The notes under the pieces were generated by a model. That model did no database searches and was not told the origin of the DNA. It saw nothing but the letters and a program-made list of their open reading frames with translations. This document shows positions 33,008 to 42,798 of a stretch of 64,000 bases of DNA, in pieces. Location: assembly GCA_015499995.1 (NCBI GenBank), contig JADNRV010000192.1:29742-93741 (forward strand), written 5' to 3'. The position numbers and the translations under genes were made by a program. Within the stretch, counting starts at the first letter, position 1; each line of letters begins with the position of its first letter. Origin of the DNA: Flammula alnicola (Eukaryota > Basidiomycota > Agaricomycetes > Agaricales > Strophariaceae).

Positions 33008-34611
33008 CTAAGGCCTAATGCCCATTTGGTCTCTACAAAATTGAACCTTGGGAGCAGGGAGCGGTTTAGTAAGAATATCTGCAATTTGTTCTGCAGTAGG
33101 AATATAAGAAGAGGCAATGCGTTTGTCATTAACAGCATCCCTTAGCCAGTAAAAGCGCAGATCCAAGTGCTTCATGCGCCCATGATGCTCAGGATTCTTA
33201 GACACACTAATAGCAGACTGATTGTCCATATGTAAAGTAGATGGCTGATCAACAATATAGCCAAATTCACCAAGGATATTGCGCATCCAGGCAATCTCCT
33301 TGCCAGCTTCAACTGCAGCCACATACTCAGATTCAGTAGTGGACAAAGTAACAAGACTTTGCAGTTTACTGCCCCAGCCAATAGCACCACCAGCCATCAT
33401 GGTCACATAACCACCAGTAGAGCGGCCAGTGTCAATGCAATCACCATGAGCAGCATCAGAGTAAGTGGTGAACAGCTCAGAGCCAATTTCACCAGAATAC
33501 TGCAACTTGTACTCTAAGGTGCCCTTGAGATAGCGGAACAGATGCTTGACAGCAGCCCAATGCCTGGGACCAGGATTGCAGTTAAAGCGTCCCAAATAGG
33601 ACACAGCATGCGCAATATCAGGGCGAGTCATGGTAGCCAAATACTGCAAAGACCCAATAGCACTGAGGTAAGGAGTATTGTGCATGGCTTCCACTTCTGT
33701 AGCATTCTGAGGACCCATGTCTTTGGACAAGACAGTGCCAGGTGCAATAGGAGTGAGGACAGGATGTGAATCTGTCATACTGTAGCGCTCAAGCATGTCC
33801 AGAATGAATTGGCGCTGATGGAGCGACACAAGATGCTTCTCGCGATCTCTAGTGACTGCAACACCAAGTAGGAACTCAGTAGGTCCGAGATCGCGACATT
33901 TGAAGTGCTGAGCAAGTTGTTTGACCGCATTGTCAACAGCTGCAGTGGACTTGGATGCAAAGGTAATGTCATCAATGTAAATGGGCACAAAGATCTTGAC
34001 CTGTCCATTAGAGTAGATATAGACAGAGCGGTCAGATTCAACGCGTTTGAAGCCCATCTCAGTGAAAGCAGCATGCAACTTGATATTCCATTGACGCGCA
34101 GACTGCTTGAGACCATAGAGAGATTTTCGGAGTCTACACACCATATTAGGTCCACCTTGGTGAAAACCTTCAGGTTGTATCATGTATATCCACTCATCTA
34201 GGTCACCATTGGTAAAAGCAGCTGAAATGTCAACAGAGCGCAGTTCAAGGTTCTCAAGTGCAGCTAATGCAAAGATCATGTGCAGAGTTGCAGGACGGAA
34301 TGTGGGAGCAAAGACCTCGTGATAGTCGACTCCAGGGCATTCACTATAGCCCTTGGCGACCAAGCGAGCCTTGTAGTGCTCAATAGAACCGTCTGCATTG
34401 CGTTTGACTTTAAACACCCAACCAGAGCCAATGGCCTTTTCTCCAGGTGGGAGATCAACTAACTCCCAAGTGCCATTCTGGAGCAAAGTATTGTATTCTG
34501 CATTTGCAGCGTCACGCCACTTGTCCGCATCATCGCCCTTCATTGCTTGCCTGTAGTTGCGAGGATCTGAGGTCGACGCAGCACCAGCAAACTGCACATA
34601 CTCAAGACCTT
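33008..34611 (-). pseudogene. Copia copy 1: reverse transcriptase and RNase H C-terminal part of pol
   Basis: A 529-codon open minus-strand frame ends at 33008. It starts in the linker before RT (…DPRNYRQAMKG) and carries the copia RT signatures W..A...E...L..NGTWELV, GSGWVFKVK, RLVAKGY and GVDYHEVFAP, the catalytic YIDD, then LGVAVTRD and RNase H motifs (TYSDAAHGDC, TESEYVA, HMDNQSAI, KHLDLRFYWLRD). This portion itself shows no stop. The rest of the polyprotein is displaced by insertions: it continues at 39162, 41854, 45483 and 52316. The C-terminus lies ~70 bp from the 3' LTR. Confidence 0.95.
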
Positions 34612-35898
34612 TTTTTTTTTTTTTTTATTTTTTATTTCAACAATTTATATTACCGGTGCACGATAGCACGCAATTTAGGCCCCCCCCTTGCGGGGAGACC
34701 GATTGGGGCACACCTTGCAGTGTGTGCACTAAGCCCATGCTGAGTCTATTATGCTCGAGCAGACCGACAGTGGATATAGATCTGTCGAGCCAGTACAAGG
34801 GGACTACCCAAGTACCGCTACGGTCCGGCCGTTAACAGGGATTACAACCCCGCTCGTGCTTTCCCATCCCCCGGCAGGTGGTTCGCTGTAGGGGCATGGT
34901 GGCTTAGCGGTTACTGCGTTGCCCTTAAGGGTGGCTGTGCACCATCCGAGAGGTTGTGGGTTCGATTCCTGCACATAGCAAGTACCATAAGCTTGTGACC
35001 TGGGTTCCATTCCATGGGATGCTGATGTAATTCATCTGCCGTTGGGCGCATTGTCAGTGTATCGTGGTCTAAGGGGCCTGGGTGGACCACTGCGGTCCCC
35101 TTTGAGCGACATGGGGGCATACTTTGGAGCTGGCATAAATCGTCCGCCATGTTGTGGGGCGTAGCAGGTGCACCGTGGGACGGTCTCCTCGCTGTAGGGA
35201 GCAATGGCCTAAGGGCTGCCGCAGGGGTTGGGCACGATGAACACCATGTGGGAGGCCTGTGGGCTGTGGTGGGAGTGTCCGGGGTCCAAGCAATTCTGCG
35301 GAATGCTGACTAAGGTTGAGCGCCAAGGATAGCAACCCATAAAGGGTCCGAAAGGATAGGACACAGTAAGAACCGGGAATAGGGCTGATAACAACCCGAC
35401 CTTGGGTAGACCACCGGCTTCGATCCAGGTTTCGGTCGCACACCCACCCCCTAGAGCGGGGCAAGGACAGGGCACCCGGCATGGTACAACAGAGTAGTGA
35501 GTGCCATCGTTAGTCGCGAGTCTAGGGTCATTGACCTGATGGCTTATCTCCTGGCTGCCATGTGGGAGGCTATGTGAGCTGTGGCATGCATAGGCTGGGT
35601 TTGGATTGCGGCAAGACAGTGACTCCAGACAGGATTGGGGATCCACGCCGAAAGGCATCAGCGAACCACCTGCCGGGGGACGGGAAGGTTAAGCCGGATG
35701 TAGCGCCCTGGTAAGACTGAGCCGTAGCGGTACTCGGATAGTTCCCTTGTGCTGGCTCAACAGATCTATATCCACTGTCGCTCGATAGGGCATAATAAGT
35801 TCCTATTCGGGTTAAGTTGAAGCGGCGATGTTGGAAATGTGGCCCCAAAGGTTCCCTCCAATCGGTCTCCCCGCAAGGGGGGGCCTAAATTGTGTCAT

Positions 35899-37893
35899 GG
35901 ATCGGCACTCGAGTCGATTCACATTTCTTAACTACCCAACTCGCTGCGGGGCCTCAGACCCTGAGGCAGCTTGGAAAATCATACTGAATAAGCTCGTCGA
36001 GAAGTGCGACGATGAACCAGGTACTATCTATGCTGGAGTCGATGGCTCGGTCCCCCCAGGGCCCTGGCAGGTGGCTACTGGTGTTGTACTTAAGCGACAG
36101 GAGGCACAGGTATTAGCCAGGTGCCACTCTGTTGGGCGTGCTATCAGCACTGATGCTGAGCTCGCTGCCATTGTGATTGCCATTTCTGCTGCGGTTGTGT
36201 TCAGAGATGTCACCCGTATTGTCATATTCACTGATGCGATGCATGCTGCGTGCTTATCAGTGGACCCTTCCCTGCATTCGAATCAGGCTTCGTCCCTGAG
36301 CGTCTGTCGGACACTTGAGCGATGGTTCCGCGGTGGCGGCAACCGTAAAGTCGTTTTTGCAGAATCTCCCTCCGATATGGAGTGGGGCATTCACCAAGAG
36401 GCTCATGACCTTGTTGCGGGGTTTCCAGGGGTGCACGTCACCCCGGATACTCCTCTGTCAGTCGCCTGGCTCAAGGCCAAGGCTGATCAAACCGCGAGGG
36501 CTGTCTGGAAGACGGAGTGGTAGCTACCACTTATATGAAATACTCCAGCCAAATGCCTGCACAGCGATTTAATTGCAGCCAAGTGGGTTTATGATATGAA
36601 ATGCTTATGACAACTCAATAACATAAACATGGGTTATTCTCCGGGTCATGTTATTCCCTGCCAGCCTTCATTTCAATGCTTCCCTGGGATGATGTTTTAG
36701 CTATGTTATTGTTTATCTAGGACTATGTTTAAGCCATGTTATTCCCTCCCAAGAATATATTTCATTGTTTCCCTGGAGCAATGTTTTAACTATTTTACTG
36801 CCCCCAAGAATTATATGTCATTGTTTCCCTAGGACAATGTTTTATATGTCTGGTGACGATATTATATCTGCCTAATGATTTTATTTCAATATTACCAGGC
36901 AATTACTTATGATATTAATTATATGGAATAATTAAGTTTTATATGCAAAATGAGTGCGATATTTGGTGTGCCTGCTTGTTGGGGGTGTGGGCCCTATTTT
37001 TACATAAGTTTCAGTTTGAGGCCGTAATATGATGAGAGATTGAGTGAGGGAGCAAAGAAAAGGCAATAGTTAAGCCATCAAATATATTACATAAGCCAGT
37101 CCCACCACAAAATATATATTGTATTAGACAGGCAATGAAATATAAGACTGGGAAGCAATGAAATGGCTAAAACATCGCCCAAAGGGAACAAAGAAATATA
37201 GATCTGGCAAGGAAAGAAATAGCAATGACATAGTTCTAGGAAAACAATGAAATATAACTCTGGAAAACAATGACATAGCTTAAACATAGTTCTAGATAAA
37301 CAATAACATAGCTAAAACATCATCCCAGGGAAGCATTGAAATGAAGGCTGGCAGGGAATAACATGACTTGGAGAATAACCCATGTTTATGTTAATGAGTT
37401 GTCATAAGCATTTCATATCATAAACCCACTTGGCTGCAATTAAATCGCTGTGCAGGCATTTGGCTATAGTATTTCACACAGAATGGTAGCTACTGGTGGG
37501 AAGACATCAGTTGACGAGCAGCCTTTCTTACTTGGTTCCAACTTTTTGGAACTGGAGGATCTAAAGGGTAATCCTCTCCATCCGACCCCCGTTCGCAGTG
37601 GGCCGTGGCTTGCATCGGGCGGTCGCAACTCTCAGTTGTTTGCCCGCATGTGCCGTGTAATAACGAATCATGCTCCGATCAGCTCGTATTATGAGTGGTT
37701 CAGAATCGACGACCCACTGGCTCTCGGGTGTACGTGTGGGGTTTATCCTCAAACGCGCACTCATCTTTTCGGGTGCCCCAAGTTCCCGATGCTGCCTCAC
37801 AGGGCGCTGCACCTAGTGTGGGGTCTTGTGAAATTCCTGGAAGACAATGTTAACGTGTTTGCTTTCAACCGGCCTCAAGCCGGAGTCAGATGA
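35899..37893 (+). pseudogene. LINE RNase H and C-terminal zinc motif in the chimera, interrupted
   Basis: An open frame from 35899 (MDRHSSRF, joined in frame to a few upstream SINE-derived codons) carries RNase H motifs YAGVDGSVPPGPW, DAELAAI and FTDAMHA, then SPSDMEWGIHQEAHD. It is cut at 36513 by a foldback element and resumes at 37498 with KTSVDEQPFLLGSNF. It ends in the CTCGVYPQTRTHLFGC Cys/His cluster and a stop at 37891. Without the insert the frame would be continuous. There is no RT domain, so it cannot act alone. Confidence 0.85.
36514..37497. mobile_element. ~984-bp foldback/long-TIR element, 8-bp TSD with one mismatch
   Basis: The two ends are long inverted repeats of roughly 200-350 bp (shared blocks include ATTTAATTGCAGCC, GCATTTCATATCATAAACCC and ATAACATGGCTTAAACATAG in opposite orientations). 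Interior sequence repeats CATTGTTTCCCT-type words. Target tggaagac (36506-36513) and gggaagac (37498-37505). Uninterrupted LINE copies (e.g. 54240-54265, minus strand) confirm the empty site. Non-coding. Confidence 0.85.
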
Positions 37894-39161
37894 GGGACTC
37901 CAGATGGGGGGTGATCCTGGGTGCGGTTGGGGCCTTGGCCCAAGACCTAGTGCCCGCAGGTGTTTCCACGTTGGACTGTTCCGGACCCGTAAGGGCGAGG
38001 GGCCTGTTCGTTGCAGGCTTCGATCGTCGGCCTTAGTGGGCGGCTTTTGGCACGATATCCCGTGGAGGACCCGCATTGGTGTAATGAGAACGTCGAGTTT
38101 GCCGAATAAGTGGGGAGAGCCGGGCAAGCTCTGACTTCATCTGGGTGACCCCCTTGTCCACCCAATACTCCTTATTTGCCGATCGTGCGGTAGCGTTAAC
38201 AATGCTGTAACGTCGGACCACCTGGGCTGCAAGGTCCGTTATTTGGGTTTCAGGCTGCTGCGCAGTCTCGCCCGCGTCGCGCTCGTGCGCGCTGCACGCT
38301 CCCCTGTGAGCACCCGTCTATCTTCTGCTTATGTAGTGCAGCATACATTTGTAGTAGGTAGACACCCGGACTGCTACCGTGCACCGGTTATATAAATTGT
38401 TGAATTAAAAAAAAAACAAAACAAAACAAAAAAAAAAAAGGCAGGTGGCTCGCTTATGCCGAAACGGCGTGGATCCCCAATCCTGTCTGGAGTCACTGTC
38501 TTGCTGTGAAACTCTACCCTGCCGTGCGGCTAGGAGTGCGCTCTTCATGACTAACCCTGGTTCATTACGCCAGCCGGGTGCCCTGTCCCAGTTCCCTATA
38601 GGTTTATTACTCCCAGGAAGGGGCGGCCTTTCGGCCCTATCGGGTCGGGTAGTTTTCAGACTGAAACCCCGGATTTACTGTGCCTTATCCTTTCGGACCC
38701 TCTCGGGTTGCTATCCCAGGCTATGTCAGGCGCCTTGGCACCTGACCCAAGACTCGCTTAGGCTTTAGATCTCTCACGTGTCACAACTTTAGACTGATCC
38801 CCAAGACCTCACCCCTGCAGCGGCCTGAAGGCCCGCAAGTCCGAAGAACTGCAGTGGCTCGCCGAGAAGGCCGAGATCCCCGAGATGACCGACAACGGCT
38901 TTGCCCGATAGCCAGGGTCGAATTACGTAACTGCAGCGGCTTTACCCGAAGGTCAGGGTCAGCTTACGTCAGCACAATGGCTTTGCGCACAGACCAGGGT
39001 CGACTTACGTCAGCCACCCAAAGGCAGCCTCCCATGGTCACAAGCTTATGGTACTTGCTATGTGCAGGAATCGAACCCACAACCTCTCGGATGGTGCACA
39101 GCCACCCTTAAGAGCAACACAGTAACCGCTAAGCCACCACGCCCCCTATACTCAAGACCTT

Positions 39162-39279
39162 CATCATCAGCTGCATCATTGTCTTCCTCAACTGGAGGTG
39201 GCGGAGCAGGTGTGACTTTCCACCATTCACCAGGTTGCTTAGAAATACGCTGATAGGGCCGCAGACCGGCCACGCATGA
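39162..39279 (-). pseudogene. Copia copy 1: linker fragment between integrase and RT
   Basis: The minus strand encodes LRPYQRISKQPGEWWKVTPAPPPP followed by an acidic EEDNDAADDEGLEY stretch that reads in frame into 34611 once the SINE cluster and one TSD are removed. The upstream neighbour is 41854. Confidence 0.8.
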
Positions 39280-41853
39280 ATTTTGCAATATATCCTCTTT
39301 TACCTATGGAATATTACCGAGACAGAGAGACTATAATGCACCCAAGTTAGTAGTCTAAGGCCTAGCTATGCGACTACTAGCTGTCATATAACCTGTGACA
39401 ATGGTAATCAGACGTGATTCAGAGCTAGCTGAGTCCGTATGATAAGCCGGGAGACAGTTAAAAGTTAGAAAACAGTGAAACATAGAACGCATAAGTCATA
39501 AACGACTAGCGAGGCATAAACGCACCATGGGGAATAAATTAAAAGACTTCTGGATGCTTTGGAAATAGTGCGCGGCGAATTCAGTACAATCAATGTATTG
39601 CTGAAAAGCTAGCTATAAAATACTACAGCTAGGAGTACAAGATGCAGCTAGTTAGCATGCGGTCAAAACGCATGACTACTAGCGAGCGTATCTTGTGACT
39701 TACTAGGAGATGCACGGGACGCAGACGCGTTAGTTAGACACACGCTCTACCCTCTACCCGGGAGACTACCAAAAGTGGTAATAGGACGAGAAAGGAAAGC
39801 AGGAACCAGCAGTAATGATGGCCGCAGATCCGGAATAAAGCGGCACCGCTAGCCGAGACCAGTACTTTACCCTCCTCCACCTATTCCTGGTGGACTCCAC
39901 GGACTCCGCATAAAATTGGCGGAGTCCAGATGGACTCCTGATGGACTCCACATGGAGTCTGGTGGAGTCCACTATGAAGAAGTGGAGTCCATATGGACTC
40001 CACCTGGACTCCACATAGAGTCTGGTGGAGTCTACATGAAGTTTGGTGGAGTCCACATGGAGTCCACATGAAGTCTGGTGGAATCCACATGGACTCCATA
40101 TAAACTCCGGATGGACTCCATATCGAGTCCACAAATGACGCAACTTCAACTGGTGGACTTAGACAAAACTCAGAAAAAAATATCACCAAAAAGTTTGCAT
40201 TCAACAGTAATTGAACCCAGAGCTTTCAGAAAGCTATTAGAACAAACCATTTAACCACCACACCAGAGAACCTTGTCTAACCAAGCAAAAAAAGCGCCCT
40301 ATATACCTCCTTTTCTCTAATATATCTATCTATTTTGTGACATTAGTCACAAGATTCAGGGTCAAGTGGGGTACCATCAGATTCAGAAATTTAAGGAGAT
40401 TCTAGATACACATGCACCAGATTATGTCAGCATGATATATTGCTTTATTTGGCTGGTTCCAGGTATCGTGGGAACTTTTTCCAAAAAAAGTAGTTATAGA
40501 GCCTGCTTCCAGAACCCTGAATATGCAACAATTATATTAATAGGTGCTTTGGTCCATGAGAAAAACGCAAAATACTCGACCGAACGCGAGTCTTTTGAAA
40601 TTTGCACCTGCCAAATATGGAATTTCTTGATTATAAATAGGTTCCACTGTGTCACTTTGATGTCATTTTATGTAATAGTATCTAATTTTCACATTGTTGC
40701 TAAAAATAACTAGTGTTTCCCCAAAAGGAAATCACGAGACTCCTGTTGGACCACCTGGACTCCTGTTGGACTCCATCTGAACTCCTGGTACTCCTGTTCC
40801 ACTATAAAACCAGTGGACTCCTGGGACTCCATATGGAGTCTCCGGAGTTTGTCAGGACTCCATCTGGACTCCTGGTGGAGTCCAGCATAAAATTTGGCAG
40901 GGCTGTCAGCCAAAAAAAAGCACACATGGACTCCACATGGACTACTCCACTCCGCCGGAGTCCATCCGGAGTCCACCAGGAATAGGTGGGGGAGGGTAAA
41001 GACCTCGCCGAGACGCACGCATGATGCGCATGGTATGCGGAAGTCAGGAGCGTCCTAGCGCGCTAAAATGGGATGAATTTCCAAATCCCTTGACCTCTAT
41101 CTGGTCACCTGGAATACCCAACCCTATACCCATTGCCTGCAGGCATTATTTACATGAGATAAGAATGTTTTACTCTATTTTATTCACATACCAGAACCAC
41201 ACATAGCTGTAGTATAAAAGATGTACTTTTGTAGCTAGTTACCTTAAGCAATCTCTTCCCTGTTTTATTTCGAGCTAAGACGCAGTGTCTAGTAAGAAAG
41301 AAGACAAATAAAGGATCAGTTTGACTTCATAGAGTTCGTTTGAAGCCAGAGAAGGCTTAGTTAAATAAAAAGAAAGTTCTTGAGGACAAGGTCCAAGAAT
41401 TTAGAAGCCAGAGAGTGCTTAGAGGCCAAGAGAGTGCCTAGAGAGTCAGAAACAGAGTCCACAGTGGGCTAGCAGATCATTCAGAAGGTAGCGCACAGTG
41501 CGGCCTTAGTTTCAGACCAGTTCCCAAAGCTTCAGAGCAGCTAGTGGCTTCAAAATTCGAGCTAGCAGCATCCTAGAGAGTTCCTCTCAAATAAAAACCA
41601 TAAAATCAATAAAACTGTTCATCCCTGTGATAAAACGAGGCTTGAAGCCACAATAAAATGTGTGTTTGAATAATCCCTCATACCCACTTTAAACGAACTG
41701 CGAGGCGCTGTCTACAAGTTGGCTAGCTAAATAAAACAAACACTGTAGAGTACAGCACACTACATATTTCTGAAGCTAGTAGAGCGTCGCTCGACCTAGT
41801 TAGGATCTTGCTCCGCAGTTGTGTGTGTTGTTTAGGTCACTGAGCGCATAGCG
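39280..41853. mobile_element. LTR-like insertion (~1.4 kb without the nested element) in copia copy 1
   Basis: Copia coding sequence is interrupted between PQPRRSTH (41854 side) and the LRPYQRIS segment (39279 side). The inserted DNA starts TGAATTTTGC and ends GGGTCTCTCA (TG..CA), is non-coding, and has promoter/leader-like features (AGTATAAAAG at ~41213; CTAGTAAGAAAG leader-like repeats). These fit a solo LTR or a decayed short LTR element. A clean 4-6 bp TSD could not be read (…acgcat / atgcgt..). It contains the TIR element 39860-41006. Confidence 0.5.
39860..41006 (-). mobile_element. TGGACTCC-type TIR element, 1147 bp, perfect 8-bp TSD gccgagac
   Basis: On the minus strand it runs GAGGTCTTTACCCTCCCCC (41006 downwards) to GGAGGGTAAAGTACTG (39860). 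TSD gccgagac lies at 39852-39859 and 41007-41014. Both subterminal zones are rich in TGGACTCC words. The tRNA-like module on the minus strand has its A-box side at 40255-40265 (CCACCACACCA on +) and B-box side at 40207-40218 (GTAATTGAACCC on +). This is the best-defined copy of its family. Non-coding. Confidence 0.92.
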
Positions 41854-42246
41854 GGTCTCTCAATGCGTAGAGCGTCTAGGCTGCGGTGGTGGTGTAGGAG
41901 TGTGAGGCGCAGGTGCAGGAGGCTGTTCTGGAATAGGCGGTACAACAGGCTGCTCAGGAGGAGCATCAGGTGCGTTAGCAGGTGCAGGTGGTGCAGGAAT
42001 AACAGCAGGAGGCGGAATTTGCGCAGGAGGAATCAAATTATCATCATCATCATCCCCCCCGATTTCTGGCACAAAAGGAGCAGTCTCTGGTTCCAAAGGT
42101 GTGCCAATTGGCATAAGAGCATTTTTAGCGAGTGGGCCAGAGCCAGCAATGCCAGGGAAGTGACGCTCATCAAACACAGCACGTTCAGAGATAACAAACT
42201 TCTTTGTGGCTGGATTGTAGAACTGCCAACCCTTGTAACCAGTAGG

Positions 42247-42247
<1 letters not shown>
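41854..42247 (-). pseudogene. Copia copy 1: post-integrase Pro-rich region
   Basis: The minus strand encodes GYKGWQFYNPATKKFVISERAVFDERHFPG, typical of the segment after the copia integrase core, then an acidic run and a long Pro/Ala-rich linker ending PQPRRSTH. It is cut on the left by the LTR-like insert and on the right by LINE B. The TSD tgtaaccagtaggg (42234-42247) is shared with 45469-45482. Confidence 0.88.
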
Positions 42248-42292
<45 letters not shown>

Positions 42293-42798
42293 ACAATTTA
42301 TAAAACCGGTGCACGATAGCAGTCCGGCTGTCTAACTAATACAATCGTATGCTGCACTACAACTACAAAAGAAAGACAGGTGCTCACAGGGGAGCCTGCG
42401 CAGCAGCCTGAAACCCAGATAACGGACCTTGCAGCCCAGGTGGGCCGTCGTCGCGGCGTTGTTAACGCTACCGCACAAACGGCAAATAAGGAGTATTGGG
42501 GGGACAGGGGGGTCACCCAGATCCGAGAAGAGCCTGCCAGGCCCTCCCCGATTCACTGGTAAAATCTATGTGGTCATAGCTAAGCAGGGCCGAAGCCCCA
42601 CCGCCGTCGACCAGGTCGGGTCCTCTGCAAACGGCGCATGACGCCGGCTCAAAGAGTCGACGCCACCGGCCCTGGAACGACCAGGGCCCTAGGCACTTGC
42701 GGAACTTCGCCGCCGAATAACAGAAACTCACTGCGGGCAGCAGGACACTTTGACCGTGGCCCTGCTCGAACCCAGGATCGCCCCCCATCCGAAGTCCC

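Larger units (their letters stand above)
34888..38439 (+). mobile_element. SINE-LINE chimeric retrocopy with 15-bp TSD
   Basis: The 5' part, 34888-35898, is a nearly complete SINE (tRNA-like head A box TGGCTTAGCGG, B box GGGTTCGATTCC; body to ...GGCCTAAATTGTGT) lacking its own tail. It is joined directly at 35899 to internal LINE sequence (CATGGATCGGCACTCG..), which continues through RNase H, stop, 3' UTR, LINE tail and poly(A) (38408-38439). The unit is bracketed by one duplication of the outer SINE: ggcaggtggttcgct (34873-34887) and ggcaggtggctcgct (38440-38454). A single TSD around a bipartite cDNA is the signature of RT template switching. A foldback element (36514-37497) later inserted in the LINE part. 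Confidence 0.85.
34612..39147 (-). mobile_element. SINE (minus strand) in copia copy 1, split by a nested chimera; 14-bp TSD
   Basis: TSD atactcaagacctt lies at 34598-34611 and 39148-39161. SINE poly(A) appears as poly(T) from 34610; tail CGTGCACCGGTAATATAAA (reverse) follows. The 3' part runs to 34887, the 5' part is 38440-39147, and the tRNA-like head is at 39060-39147 (B box side GGAATCGAACCCAC; A box side GCTAAGCCACCA). The insert 34888-38439 splits it after the sequence GGCAGGTGG, which is duplicated. Confidence 0.85.

Noticed and set aside
38397..38440. Possible simple A-rich satellite
   Set aside because: It is the poly(A) tail of the SINE-LINE chimera, shown by the LINE tail before it and the TSD after it.
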